64,000 bases of DNA, from positions 186,001 through 250,000 of the forward strand of contig NZ_JAASAG010000004.1 in NCBI RefSeq assembly GCF_012726265.1, read 5' to 3'. Shown piece by piece: positions 15,125 through 25,059 of this stretch. The notes beneath the pieces were generated by a model, which was not told the origin of the DNA, did no database searches, and saw nothing but the letters and a program-made list of their open reading frames with translations. Numbering within the stretch: position 1 is the stretch's first letter; each line of letters opens with the position of its first letter. The position numbers and the translations under genes were made by a program. This DNA comes from Streptomyces sp. HNM0575. GTDB lineage: Bacteria > Actinomycetota > Actinomycetes > Streptomycetales > Streptomycetaceae.

Positions 15125-16177
15125 TCAGCCTCGCGGCACCACCATCGAGAGCACCTTCGGCAGCGGATACCAGTCGGAGGTGGCGAAACTGGCGTGTGCC
15201 GCGGCGAGTTGGGTGACGCGGTCGCGGGCCGCCTGCTCGCCCGGGTCGGTGCCGTCGATCTCGGGGGCGACCTTGTGCGCGTCGGTCATCACGGTGAGAT
15301 AGCCGTGCTGCTGGTACCACGCCGTGTCGATGCCGTCGCCGGTGAAGGTGGACGCGTCGCCGTCGAACACGACGAACCAGGGCCGCAGTTCCTCGTCGTA
15401 ACGCTCCGTGCGTGGGTCGCCCTTCTCTGCGCCGTGCACCGCGGGGAAGGCACCGGCCTCGCTGAGCGCGCCCTTGCCCGCGAGGTCCTTGAGGTGGGTG
15501 GCGTACTCCTCGTCCGTCCACAGGTCGTCTGCCGGATTGTCCTCTTCGACGGTTCCCGGGATGAGTTCGAAGAGGAACTTGCCCGCCATCGCGTCCCTGC
15601 TGGGCCAGCCGGTGCTGCCCACGGCCTCGTCGAGGTCGGCGTGGTCCCCGGTGACGTCCGAGGGACGCAGGAGCGCGTCGCCGAGCTTCTCACCGAGCAG
15701 CGTGTCGAGTTCGTCGGGCCCGCGGTCGGCCTTGTCGTAGAAGCCGTCCTTCATCTCGACCTTGATGAGCACGGGCGGGTGACCGGGGTGCGCGTCGTGC
15801 CAGGCACGCATGTCGGCGAGGCAGCCGTCGAGGCTCTGATCGCGTTCCTTCGTGCGCAGTTCGTCCGCCGACGCGGCGTTCTCGCAGTTGTTGTCGTTGC
15901 CGGTGGGGTTGCTGTGCGAGACGCGCCAGCCCTTGCCTATGACATTGGTCCACACGTCGAGTTCGAGGAGGGAGGCGCCCGAGTCGAGGGCGTCGGCGAA
16001 GTACTCGTATTTGTCCTGCTCGTAGGCGTTGTGCACGCCTACGGACGTGGTGTCGCCGTACGAAAGGGCGGCGGCCTCTGCCGGGCCTGCCTGTGCGGTG
16101 AGGGGAAGGGCGATCGCGGTGGCGGCGGAGACCAGCACGGCCGTCGACACGGCCAGGGCGAGGCGGGATCTGCTCAT
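15125..16177 (-). CDS. Secreted Ca2+-dependent phosphoinositide phospholipase C-like protein
   Basis: The 350-residue precursor has a signal peptide (MSRSRLALAVSTAVLVSAAT... ending near AQA) and a PLC-like phosphodiesterase TIM barrel. The catalytic His motifs are SVGVHNAYEQ and WRVSHSNP, with metal-site acids in LLELDVWTN. It looks like the Ca-dependent PI-PLC family known from Streptomyces. The start is the ATG at 16177 with AAGGA 8 nt upstream. It acts outside the cell, probably on phosphoinositides or related glycerophosphodiesters. A strong hairpin separates it from the gene upstream. Confidence 0.85.
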   Translation of the reverse strand: MSRSRLALAVSTAVLVSAATAIALPLTAQAGPAEAAALSYGDTTSVGVHNAYEQDKYEYFADALDSGASLLELDVWTNVIGKGWRVSHSNPTGNDNNCENAASADELRTKERDQSLDGCLADMRAWHDAHPGHPPVLIKVEMKDGFYDKADRGPDELDTLLGEKLGDALLRPSDVTGDHADLDEAVGSTGWPSRDAMAGKFLFELIPGTVEEDNPADDLWTDEEYATHLKDLAGKGALSEAGAFPAVHGAEKGDPRTERYDEELRPWFVVFDGDASTFTGDGIDTAWYQQHGYLTVMTDAHKVAPEIDGTDPGEQAARDRVTQLAAAHASFATSDWYPLPKVLSMVVPRG

Positions 16178-16360
16178 GGGCTGATTCCTTGGTGATGTGG
16201 GGGGCCAAGTGGCAATCAGCGTAGAGGGGTTCGCGTGCGCCGGAAACGGGGCCGGGCGAATGTGCGCAGTAAGAGGCGGGTGCGAGCCCGGCGCGGTGGC
16301 CGGAATACGAGCCTGATCGAGCGAGATCGTGCGATGACGCAAATCGTGCGATGACGTACG

Positions 16361-16398
16361 AGGGCCCCTTGCCGGCGGTCGTTCCGGCAAGGGGCCCT
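16361..16398 (-). terminator. Hairpin terminator, 15-bp perfect stem
   Basis: AGGGCCCCTTGCCGG (16361-16375) pairs perfectly with 16384-16398 around an 8-nt loop. It lies downstream of the GlsB-like gene and upstream of the phospholipase, both on the minus strand. No strong U-tract follows, as is common in actinobacteria. Confidence 0.85.
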
Positions 16399-16436
16399 GA
16401 AACTGCGCGAGTCGGTCCCGCGCTCGTGCGTGCCGT

Positions 16437-16703
16437 TCAGCGGCGGCGGCGTTTCGACCGGTCGAGAGCGGAGACTCCGAGCGCAGCCAGTACCAGCTGG
16501 ATGAACCACTCGATCCAGTCGACTCCCTTGGTGTCGGCGACGCCGAAGTACGTGGCGATGGCCGAGCCTATGAGAGCCGCCACGATGCCCACCCCGACGG
16601 TCAGGAGAAGGCCGACGCGCTGCCGTCCGGGCACGATCAGGCGCCCCAGTACGCCGATGACGATCCCGATCACGATGGCGCTGATGATCCCTGAGATCTC
16701 CAT
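16437..16703 (-). CDS. GlsB/YeaQ/YmgE family membrane protein
   Basis: The 88-residue protein has three hydrophobic segments (IISAIVIGIVIGVLGRLIVP; LLLTVGVGIVAALIGSAIATYFGV; WIEWFIQLVLAALGVSAL) and the family's GRLIVPG turn, ending in a basic RSKRRRR tail on the inner face. Members are stress-associated inner-membrane proteins (transglycosylase-associated protein family) of unknown mechanism. GGGGAG precedes the ATG. It forms a single-gene unit ending at a strong hairpin. Confidence 0.9.
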   Translation of the reverse strand: MEISGIISAIVIGIVIGVLGRLIVPGRQRVGLLLTVGVGIVAALIGSAIATYFGVADTKGVDWIEWFIQLVLAALGVSALDRSKRRRR

Positions 16704-16884
16704 GATCTCCCCTTCTCGCTCGTCTGTTCCCTCCTTGTGCCCGCTTCGCGGGTCCGCACTCGGCCCTTTCCGCTCCGGCCGTCGCGGCTGCCCTGCTGCT
16801 CGGCGTCCGGTTCCCGCCGGGCCGTGCCGAAGGGGGCTGCGAGACTGTCCCGTTGAGGGGTTGAAGAAGGGAGGCGATGACGAG

Positions 16885-17544
16885 ATGGACGCCCTCGTTC
16901 CCGTTCCCCCGTCGCGCCCCGCTCCCGGTGCGGTGCATCTGCCGGGGTGGCTCGGCCTGGAGGAGCAGCGCCGACTGGTCTCAGCGTGCCGCCGGTGGGC
17001 GACCGGTCCCGTGCCGCTGCGGCATACGAGGCTGCCGAGCGGTGGCGTGATGTCGGTGCGGACGGTGTGCCTGGGGTGGCACTGGCGGCCGTACCGCTAC
17101 AGCCGTACCGCCGACGATGTGAACGGGCACCGCGTCGCCGCCCTGCCCGAGTGGCTCGCCGAGACCGGACGCCGGGCGCTGGCCGACGCGTACGGAGAGA
17201 GCGCGGAGACCCGGGAGTACGTTCCGGACACGGCGCTGATCAACTTCTACGACGCCCATGCCCGCATGGGCATGCACCAGGACAAGGACGAGCGGTCCGC
17301 GGCGCCGGTCGTCTCGCTGAGCATCGGGGACAGCTGCGTCTTCCGCTTCGGCAACACCGAGTCGCGTGGCCGCCCGTACACGGACATCGAGCTGGGCTCG
17401 GGGGACCTGTTCGTCTTCGGCGGGCCGTCGCGCTTCGCGTACCACGGCGTCACGAAGGTCTTCCCGGGGACGGGCGACGCGGCGACGGGCATGGCCTCGG
17501 GAAGGCTGAACCTCACCCTCCGGGTCACCGGTCTCACGGACTGA
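16885..17544 (+). CDS. alkB: AlkB-type Fe(II)/2-oxoglutarate dioxygenase
   Basis: The 219-residue dioxygenase is predicted to repair alkylated bases (1-methyladenine, 3-methylcytosine) by oxidative demethylation. The jelly-roll core shows ALINFYDAHARMGMHQDKDE, with the iron ligands His and Asp of HxD, then FVFGGPSRFAYHGVTKV (third iron ligand His) and RLNLTLR (2-oxoglutarate-binding Arg). I start at the ATG at 16885, after GGGAGG about 11 nt upstream. It is a single gene, divergent from the GlsB-like gene. Confidence 0.93.
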   Translation: MDALVPVPPSRPAPGAVHLPGWLGLEEQRRLVSACRRWATGPVPLRHTRLPSGGVMSVRTVCLGWHWRPYRYSRTADDVNGHRVAALPEWLAETGRRALADAYGESAETREYVPDTALINFYDAHARMGMHQDKDERSAAPVVSLSIGDSCVFRFGNTESRGRPYTDIELGSGDLFVFGGPSRFAYHGVTKVFPGTGDAATGMASGRLNLTLRVTGLTD

Positions 17545-17695
17545 AGCGGCTGCACGCGGGCGGCGTGCTGTACGCGGGCGGCGTGGCGGCCGAGGGCGTA
17601 CGACCGGGCCCGAACCAGCCGCCCTCGGACCGCCGGGCGCGACCACATATGACGCGATCACGTATAAGTCGCCCTCCGCTGCCTACCCGGGGGCC

Positions 17696-17926
17696 ATGGA
17701 CGACAAGTACCCGGATCCGGACGACCCCCGGCACACGCCCGGCCTCGAACCCGGCGGCCAGGTACCGCCCGGCGAGACGCCGCCGGGCGAGGACAGCACG
17801 GGCGGCGCGGGCCCCGACGAGCGGCACAACCCGGCGAAGGGCTGGGCGAAGACGCCGGTGATCGTTCTGGCCGTACTCGTCGCCGTCTTCGTCGTCTACT
17901 TCCTGGCCTGGGCGCTCGAACTCTAG
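17696..17926 (+). CDS. DUF6480-type single-pass membrane protein
   Basis: The 76-residue protein has a Pro/Gly/Asp-rich soluble head (LEPGGQVPPGETPPGEDST) and one C-terminal transmembrane helix (TPVIVLAVLVAVFVVYFLAWAL). The head motif PGLEPGGxVPPGETPP followed by the helix is what I recall for DUF6480, common in Streptomyces and without known function. No good ribosome site precedes the ATG, so the leader may be very short. Confidence 0.8.
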   Translation: MDDKYPDPDDPRHTPGLEPGGQVPPGETPPGEDSTGGAGPDERHNPAKGWAKTPVIVLAVLVAVFVVYFLAWALEL

Positions 17927-18334
17927 GGCCGGGCTCCAGGGGCGAACTCCAGGGGCTTGGCCGCACAGCAGCCAGGTCCTGCCCTGAGACGGCCCGGGGA
18001 CGGCCCGGGCGGGACTTCGCGGACACGCCCCGGGGAAGGCTGACGCCGGGGCGGCTGAGGCCGTCGGCGACAGGCGGGAAGGGGGTTCGCCTGCCCACGC
18101 GACGGCCTCAGCTCCGCCCGCCCGGCACGCACCGGCCGCACCGGCGGCTGCCGGGCGTGTGCGGCGGCCTCCGGTTCCGGTCGTCACCGAGGCTCGTTGC
18201 CGTGACCCGTCACCGTGGCCGCTGATCTCACGGCGCCTGGCACCGCGACGCCCTCATGCCCGAACTGCCGCTCGTACGGCTCGTACCGCTCGTACCGCTC
18301 GCAGCGCCGACTGCCGCACGCCCGCGGCGGCGTC
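17927..18334. other. Intergenic region without a recognisable gene
   Basis: Frames on both strands are low-complexity Arg/Ala/Pro. The stretch includes a 9-bp tandem repeat CTCGTACCG, three and a half copies at 18271-18297 and beyond, and a duplicated CGGCCCGGGGA-type element near 17989-18008. No strong hairpin was found. Confidence 0.5.
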
Positions 18335-18571
18335 TCACGGCGCGGGCGGCGCCGGCTGCGGTTCCGGCTCGGGCGGTACGGGCTCCGGGCCCGGACCCGG
18401 CGGAATCGGATCCGGAGCCGGACCCGGCGGCGGCGCGGGCGGCGGCGCAGGAACGGGATCCGGCGCAGGCCCCGGACCGGGTCCCCCGGGACCGGGCGGC
18501 GGGGTGGGCGCCGGAGGCACCGGGTCGGGCCGCCTGCCGGCCGGGAACCTCGCGTCCGACTGCTGTGACAT
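18335..18571 (-). CDS. Short proline-rich protein
   Basis: The 78-residue frame reads MSQQSDARFPAGRRPDPVPP followed by continuous PxP/PGP/PEP repeats to the end. There is no signal peptide or folded domain. The ATG has GGAG 5 nt upstream, and short proline-rich proteins like this are common in Streptomyces. It may be intrinsically disordered, or the low-complexity frame may be untranslated GC-rich DNA; the start signal tips me slightly towards a gene. Confidence 0.4.
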   Translation of the reverse strand: MSQQSDARFPAGRRPDPVPPAPTPPPGPGGPGPGPAPDPVPAPPPAPPPGPAPDPIPPGPGPEPVPPEPEPQPAPPAP

Positions 18572-18697
18572 CACAACTCCAGCCTCACGTAGCGCATATC
18601 CGTGTGCGGGTTACGGGTGCCCGGTCGGCCCCGGCGCCACTCTTCGGCGCGCCCCTCCCCGGCCCGGCAAAGCCCGTACCCACGCCCGCGCACCCGG

Positions 18698-18749
18698 CAC
18701 GGATACGGGGCACGGATACGGGGCGCGGACAAGGGGCGCGGACACGGAG
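18698..18749. repeat. 13-bp tandem repeat, four imperfect copies
   Basis: Units CACGGATACGGGG (18698-18710, 18711-18723) are followed by two diverged copies starting CGCGGACA. The array lies directly downstream of the gnd stop codon. Confidence 0.8.
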
Positions 18750-18774
18750 GATGACGCACCGCGCGGCGCGGCGG

Positions 18775-20220
18775 TCAGTCCGCGGACACCTCGCTGCGGT
18801 CTCCGCCCCAGAGCGTGTGGAAGGAGCCCTCGCGGTCGGTGCGCCGGTAGGTGTGCGCACCGAAGAAGTCGCGCTGCGCCTGTGTGAGCGACGCGGGCAG
18901 CCGCTCGCTGCGCAGGGCGTCGTACGAGGCGAGAGCCGCCGAGAAGCCGGGCACCGGGATGCCCCGCCCGGCGGCCTCGGCCACCACCGAACGCCAGTCG
19001 CCCTGGGCCTCGCCGATCTCCTTGGAGAAGTGGTCGTCGGCCAGCAGGGTCGGCAGATCCGGGCGGGCGGCGAACGCGGCGCGGATACGGTCCAGGAACG
19101 CGGCACGGATGATGCACCCCGCGCGCCAGATGGCCGCGACGGCACCGGGGTCGATGTCCCATCCGTACTCGTCACTGCCGCTGCGGATCATGTTCCAGCC
19201 CTGCGCGTACGAGGTGATCTTCGAGGCGTACAGCGCCTGTTCGACCTGCTCCGCGAAGCGCTCGGCCTCGCCCGGTCCGAGAGGCTCCACCGCGGGCCCC
19301 GGCAGATGGGCGCTGGCGGAGCGCAGGTCCGCGTGCCCGGACAGGGAGCGGGCGAAGACGGCCTCGGCGATCCCGGAGACGGGCACTCCGAGGTCGAGCG
19401 CGGTCTGCACCGTCCAGCGTCCGGTGCCCTTCTGCTCGGCCTGGTCGGCGACGACGTCCACGAAGGGGCTGCCGGTCGCGGCGTCGTGGTGGGCGAGGAC
19501 CTCGGCGGTGATCTCGATCAGGTAGGAGTCGAGACGGCCGGTGTTCCACTCCCGGAAGGTCTCGGCGATACGGGCGGGGCTGTATCCGCAGACGTCGCGC
19601 AGCAGGTGGTAGGCCTCGCCGATGAGCTGCATGTCGGCGTACTCGATGCCGTTGTGCACCATCTTCACGAAGTGGCCCGCGCCGTCCGGTCCGACGTGGG
19701 TGGTGCAGGGTGTGCCGTCCTCGGCCTTGGCGGCGATGCTCTCCAGGAGCGGACGCAGCGAGTCGTAAGCCTCGGCGGAGCCGCCGGGCATGATGCTCGG
19801 GCCGTTCAGCGCCCCTTCCTCGCCGCCGGAGATCCCCGTGCCGACGAAGTAGAGATCGCGCTCGCGCAGGGCCTTCTCCCGGCGGCGGGTGTCGGCGTAG
19901 TGGGCGTTGCCGCCGTCGATGATCACGTCGCCGGGCTCCAGCAGCTCCGCGAACTCGTCGATGACGGCGTCGGTGGGCGCACCCGCCTTGACCATGATCA
20001 CCAGGCGCCGGGGCCGCTCCAGCGCGGCGACGAACTCCTCCGCCGTCTCCGCCGCGACGAAGCTCCCCTCGTGGGAGAAGTCGCGCACCAGGTCGCGGGT
20101 ACGGGAGACGGTCCGGTTGTGCAGGGCGACGGTGTAGCCGTTGCGTGCGAAGTTGCGGGCAAGGTTGCGGCCCATCACGGCGAGGCCGGTGACGCCGATG
20201 TGTGCGCTGGGGCTGCTCAT
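18775..20220 (-). CDS. gnd: 6-Phosphogluconate dehydrogenase, decarboxylating (NADP type)
   Basis: The 481-residue long-form enzyme oxidises and decarboxylates 6-phosphogluconate to ribulose 5-phosphate in the oxidative pentose phosphate pathway. The N-terminal Rossmann fold has GLAVMGRNLARNFARNGY and the HNRT NADP-specificity stretch; substrate signatures are GISGGEEGALNGPSIMPGG and HFVKMVHNGIEYADMQLI. The length is normal for the dimeric bacterial enzyme. AGGAGC precedes the ATG at 20220. It is not next to zwf or tkt here. Confidence 0.96.
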   Translation of the reverse strand: MSSPSAHIGVTGLAVMGRNLARNFARNGYTVALHNRTVSRTRDLVRDFSHEGSFVAAETAEEFVAALERPRRLVIMVKAGAPTDAVIDEFAELLEPGDVIIDGGNAHYADTRRREKALRERDLYFVGTGISGGEEGALNGPSIMPGGSAEAYDSLRPLLESIAAKAEDGTPCTTHVGPDGAGHFVKMVHNGIEYADMQLIGEAYHLLRDVCGYSPARIAETFREWNTGRLDSYLIEITAEVLAHHDAATGSPFVDVVADQAEQKGTGRWTVQTALDLGVPVSGIAEAVFARSLSGHADLRSASAHLPGPAVEPLGPGEAERFAEQVEQALYASKITSYAQGWNMIRSGSDEYGWDIDPGAVAAIWRAGCIIRAAFLDRIRAAFAARPDLPTLLADDHFSKEIGEAQGDWRSVVAEAAGRGIPVPGFSAALASYDALRSERLPASLTQAQRDFFGAHTYRRTDREGSFHTLWGGDRSEVSAD

Positions 20221-20373
20221 GCTGATGCTCCTGTCGAACGGTCCGGCGGGCGGATTCCGCTTCCCGCTCGGGTCGGTGTTGGAGGGTGTGCCGGGAGGGG
20301 GTCTTGGCCGGGCCGGTGCGCGCCGCTGCGTCCCGCGCCGCCCGCGGTGGCCGGTGTCACGCGGCGGCCGGTG

Positions 20374-20541
20374 TCAGTCGCTGTGGCACGGCAGGGGGAG
20401 GGGCAGCCCCGGCAGTCCGTCGAGGCCGACGCCGACGTGCTCCTTCTTCTCGTTCTTCTCGTAGTACGCGGTGAAGAAGACGGGCTGCTTCCCGATGGAG
20501 ACACGCAGCCGCTCGTCGATGTGCTCGTTGATCTTCCCCAT
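20374..20541 (-). pseudogene. Fragment resembling the N-terminus of a pyridoxamine-phosphate-oxidase-like protein
   Basis: The 55-residue frame MGKINEHIDERLRVSIGKQP then VFFTAYYEKNEKKEHVGVG matches the opening of actinobacterial PPOX-type flavoproteins (MGKxxExIDxRLRxFIxxQPVFFxA). It then ends in GLPGLPLPLPCHSD without the FMN-binding barrel. There is no ribosome-binding site before the ATG. It is most simply a truncated remnant; a genuine small protein cannot be excluded. Confidence 0.45.
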
Positions 20542-20635
20542 CCCGGCATTGTCGGCCGTGAAAGACGCCGGTGAGCGGCGATTGGCAAAAGGGGCGCAGC
20601 CTGCGCGGCCCACGAGCTGCGCCTCTCCCGTGCGG

Positions 20636-21436
20636 TTACGACAGCTTGGTGCCGTCCACGACCGTCTCGACGCCGTCCGCGAGGAAGCACAGATATCCGG
20701 CGATCCGCGACGCCCCGTCCAGCGGCTGCTCGTAGCACCACGCCGCGTCCTCGATGACGCCGTCGTCCGTCGCCAGCGTCCGGTAGGAGGCCCGGCCCTT
20801 GTAGGGGCAGTGGGTGTGGGTGGCGCTGGGGCGCAGCAGCTCGGTGCGTACGTCCTGCGGCGGCAGGTAGAAGCGGTTGGGCAGCCCGGTCTCGGAGACG
20901 AGGTATGCGCGGCGGGTCTCGGCGATGTCCTCACCGCCCGCGCGGACCTGGACGTGGCGGCTGGTGGGCCGTACGTCGACGCGGTGGTACGGGTCGCGCA
21001 CGTGCCCGGTGACCTCCTCGTCCTCATCGAACCAGGAGTCCATGGACGACCAGTACACGGCTACGTGTCCCTTGAGCCACTCCGTGCCGTCCACCGGGTC
21101 CGGGTAGCTCCAGACGGAGTTCTCCGCGAAGCGGTCGCCCGCACGCACGCTCCAGTAGCGGGCGTCGCCCTTGAAGGGGCAGTGGGTGCGGTGGCCGCTC
21201 TCCTCCAGCAGGTCCTCGCGGAGGTCGGCCCGTGGCACGTACAGCTGGGGCAGCAGGTTGGACTCGTGCAGCAGTTTCGCGGCGGTGGAGTCGAGCACGG
21301 TCTCGCTGCCCAGCAGGGCGCGTACGCGGCGGGGGAAGGGGTGCCACAAGAGCCTGTGCGCCGGGCCGTCGATCGTGTAGTTGACGGTCTCCGGCGGCCG
21401 GGACGCGAGCGGTCCGCCGCCGAGCGTGAGAGTCAT
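20636..21436 (-). CDS. DUF427 protein with two tandem domains
   Basis: The 266-residue protein contains two copies of the DUF427 beta-tent fold: one about residues 40-120 (SNLLPQLYVPRADLREDLLE ... THCPFKGDARYWSV) and one about 170-260 (TGLPNRFYLPPQDVRTELL ... THCPYKGRASYRTL). The paired motif YxPxxDVR...THCPxKG is diagnostic. The function of the family is not established. The start is the ATG at 21436 with GGAGG about 10 nt upstream. It lies 85 bp downstream of the acyl-CoA dehydrogenase, on the same strand. Confidence 0.9.
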   Translation of the reverse strand: MTLTLGGGPLASRPPETVNYTIDGPAHRLLWHPFPRRVRALLGSETVLDSTAAKLLHESNLLPQLYVPRADLREDLLEESGHRTHCPFKGDARYWSVRAGDRFAENSVWSYPDPVDGTEWLKGHVAVYWSSMDSWFDEDEEVTGHVRDPYHRVDVRPTSRHVQVRAGGEDIAETRRAYLVSETGLPNRFYLPPQDVRTELLRPSATHTHCPYKGRASYRTLATDDGVIEDAAWCYEQPLDGASRIAGYLCFLADGVETVVDGTKLS

Positions 21437-21521
21437 GGGTCTGCGCCTCCGGATCGGCGTGACGATGCGTGCGGTTCCCACTGTCGCACCGCGAGCGCCA
21501 CGCCGCGTCCGTCGCGGTGCC

Positions 21522-22754
<1,233 letters not shown>

Positions 22755-22777
22755 GACCGGTCCTTCCAGCAGCAGAG

Positions 22778-22815
22778 TTACCAATGGTAATGGCCAGTCT
22801 GTTACTGGTCGGTAA
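22778..22815. promoter_or_regulatory. TetR operator pair TTACCAATGGTAA / TTACTGGTCGGTAA
   Basis: Two inverted repeats with TTAC...GTAA arms lie at 22778-22790 and 22802-22815, between the divergent acyl-CoA dehydrogenase and TetR genes. The layout (two sites, 24 bp apart) is typical of autoregulating TetR repressors controlling fatty-acid catabolic genes. Confidence 0.7.
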
Positions 22816-22908
22816 TGGATGTCAACTCCTTCCCGCGCCCGGCTGCCCTGCTGCTCCGGGTGTTACGTTTCGCAGGGGTAGAGAGAAAGAAACGGGCGGG
22901 GAGGCGTC

Positions 22909-23556
22909 ATGGAGACCACACAGCCTGCGGAGCACCGAAGCGCCGCCGAGCAGCGCCGCAAGGAGCTGCTGGAGGCCGCGGACCGAGTGGTGCTGCGTGA
23001 CGGACCGGGCGCCTCGATGAACGCCATAGCCGCGGAGGCGGGGATAACCAAGCCCATCCTCTACCGCCACTTCGGCGACAAGGAAGGGCTCTACCGCGCG
23101 CTCGCCGTTCGCCATACGGACGCCCTGCTCAGCAATCTGAGAGAGGCGCTCGACGCCCCAGCGGAGCGGCGCCAGCGGGTCGAGGCCACGCTGGACACCT
23201 ACCTCGCCGCGATCGAGATCAGGCCGCAGGTCTACCGCTTCCTCATGCACCCCTCCGAGGGCGGCTCGGGCAGCGATCGGGGCTTCGACGCCGGACAGCA
23301 CTCCGCTCCCCTGCTGCGCCGCCTCGGCGACGAGCTGGGCAAGGTGATCGAGGAGCGCCTCGACCTGGGGCCCGGGGGCCAGGAGACGGCACGGATCTGG
23401 GGCCACGGCGTCGTCGGCATGGCATACGCCGCCGGCGACTGGTGGCTGCGTGAACGGCCTTGCCCGCGGGCAGAGTTGGTCAGACAGCTCGCCGATCTGC
23501 TGTGGGGCGGGCTGTCGCTCGCCGAGGACCGGCCCGGAGCCCCCGGACGGCTCTGA
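22909..23556 (+). CDS. TetR-family regulator of the divergent acyl-CoA dehydrogenase
   Basis: The 215-residue protein has an N-terminal TetR helix-turn-helix (MNAIAAEAGITKPILYRHFGDKEGLYRALA, about 38-67) and a helical ligand domain ending WWLRERPCPRAELVRQLADLLWGGL. That C-terminal layout is frequent among actinobacterial regulators of acyl-CoA dehydrogenases. GGGGAGG lies 5-10 nt before the ATG. It is divergent from the dehydrogenase with paired palindromes between, so it probably represses both and is released by an acyl-CoA. Confidence 0.93.
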   Translation: METTQPAEHRSAAEQRRKELLEAADRVVLRDGPGASMNAIAAEAGITKPILYRHFGDKEGLYRALAVRHTDALLSNLREALDAPAERRQRVEATLDTYLAAIEIRPQVYRFLMHPSEGGSGSDRGFDAGQHSAPLLRRLGDELGKVIEERLDLGPGGQETARIWGHGVVGMAYAAGDWWLRERPCPRAELVRQLADLLWGGLSLAEDRPGAPGRL

Positions 23557-23749
23557 AGGCCGGGCGGGCACGGGCAGGCGACAGGACGGGCGACAAGGAC
23601 AGGCGGCCCGCGTACGCACGCACACCACCGCCGACCTCCGCATACGCAGGATCAGCGCCGGATCCCCGGCCGGGCCGGACCGGGCCGTGTACACGGGGGC
23701 CGCAACTGCCGCGCGGGTGAGGCGGTTCGGGCACGGCGGCGGACCTCGG

Positions 23750-23755
23750 TAGGCT
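23750..23755 (+). promoter_or_regulatory. Possible -10 element TAGGCT for murT-gatD
   Basis: TAGGCT resembles the Streptomyces vegetative -10 and lies 34 bp before the murT start. The matching -35 (TTCGGG, 19-bp spacing) is poor, so this is only a suggestion. Confidence 0.3.
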
Positions 23756-23789
23756 GCTCCCGGACCGAGGGGCAAGGAGGACCAGGACG

Positions 23790-25028
23790 ATGGCAGGCAA
23801 CCAGGAGCCGCTGTCTCCGCGGGCGAGGCTGGCCGTGACGGCGGGCAAGGCCGCGGCGGCGGTATCGCGGGCGGCGGGTCGCGGCAGCGGATCGGTGATC
23901 GGCGGCAAAGTCGCTCTCAGACTCGACCCCGATCTGCTGGCTCAGCTGGCCCATCACCTCGATGTGGTCCTGGTGTCCGCGACGAACGGGAAGACCACCA
24001 CGACCCGTCTGATCGCCGAGGCGCTGCGCGCCAACGGCGGCGTCGTCTCCAACGCGCTGGGCGCGAACATGCCCGCCGGGATCACCTCGGCGCTGGCTGG
24101 CGGGTCGGAGGCGCGGTACGGCGTGATCGAGGTCGACGAGAAGTACCTCGACGCCGTCGCGCGCGATGTGACGCCCAAGGCGATCGCCCTGCTGAACCTC
24201 TCCCGTGACCAGCTCGACCGCGCCGCCGAGACGCGCATGCTGGCCGAGCGCTGGCGCGAGGCGCTCTCCGGCACGAAGGCCGTGGTCATCGCCAACGCCG
24301 ACGACCCCCTCGTCGTATGGGCGGCCTCCTCCGCGCCGAACGTCGTGTGGGTGGCCGCCGGCCAGGAGTGGAAGGACGACGCGTGGTCCTGCCCCGCCTG
24401 CGGCGGTGTGATGCAGCGGCCCGACGACGACTGGTTCTGCGGTGAGTGCGGCTTCCGCCGGCCGACCCCGACCTGGGCCCTCTCCGGTGACGAGGTGCTG
24501 GATCCGCACGGCTCGGCGTGGCCCATCAAGCTTCAGCTGCCCGGCCGGGCCAACAAGGCCAACGCCACCACCTCGGCGGCCGTGGCGGCGGCGTTCGGCG
24601 TGCCTCCGCAGACGGCGCTGGAGCGCATGCACTCGGTGACCGCGGTCGCCGGACGCTACGACGTGGTGGACTACCTCGGGCGCGAGGTGCGCCTGCTGCT
24701 GGCGAAGAACCCGGCCGGGTGGCTGGAGACCTTCTCCCTCATCGACGCTCCGCCCGCTCCGGTCATCCTGTCCGTCAACGCACGCAGCGCCGACGGTACG
24801 GACACCTCGTGGCTGTGGGACGTGGACTACTCGCGTCTCGTGGGACATCCGATCTGCGTCATCGGCGACCGCAAGCTGGACCTGGCCGTACGCCTGGAGG
24901 TCGCAGGCGTGGGCTTCCAGGTCTGCGAGAGCGCGGCGGAAGCGGTCGCGGCGTGCCCTCCCGGGCGCATCGAGGCGATCGCGAACTACACGGCCTTCCA
25001 GGATCTGCGCCGCGTCGTCGGCAACTGA
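23790..25028 (+). CDS. murT: Lipid II isoglutaminyl synthase, Mur-ligase subunit MurT
   Basis: MurT with GatD amidates the alpha-carboxylate of D-glutamate in lipid II, giving D-isoglutamine, using ATP and glutamine. The 412-residue protein has the Mur-ligase P-loop VSATNGKTTTTRLIAEAL (about 62-79), a four-cysteine zinc ribbon inserted in the central domain (CPACGGV...WFCGECGF, about 200-225), and the C-terminal DUF1727/MurT domain (NPAGWLETFSLI ... DTSWLWDVDYSRL). The acceptor is cytoplasmic-face lipid II. gatD follows 31 bp later, in the same operon. Confidence 0.95.
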   Translation: MAGNQEPLSPRARLAVTAGKAAAAVSRAAGRGSGSVIGGKVALRLDPDLLAQLAHHLDVVLVSATNGKTTTTRLIAEALRANGGVVSNALGANMPAGITSALAGGSEARYGVIEVDEKYLDAVARDVTPKAIALLNLSRDQLDRAAETRMLAERWREALSGTKAVVIANADDPLVVWAASSAPNVVWVAAGQEWKDDAWSCPACGGVMQRPDDDWFCGECGFRRPTPTWALSGDEVLDPHGSAWPIKLQLPGRANKANATTSAAVAAAFGVPPQTALERMHSVTAVAGRYDVVDYLGREVRLLLAKNPAGWLETFSLIDAPPAPVILSVNARSADGTDTSWLWDVDYSRLVGHPICVIGDRKLDLAVRLEVAGVGFQVCESAAEAVAACPPGRIEAIANYTAFQDLRRVVGN

Positions 25029-25059
25029 ACCCAGCGACCCGCTCAAGGAGTTGGCGAGA

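Noticed and set aside
12609..15521. A 970-codon open frame on the minus strand
   Set aside because: It is antisense to the DNA ligase and DUF3140 genes, is rich in Arg/His/Leu and matches no family. It is a GC-codon-bias shadow.
18256..20574. A 772-codon plus-strand frame
   Set aside because: It is antisense to gnd and crosses an intergenic repeat; no protein features.
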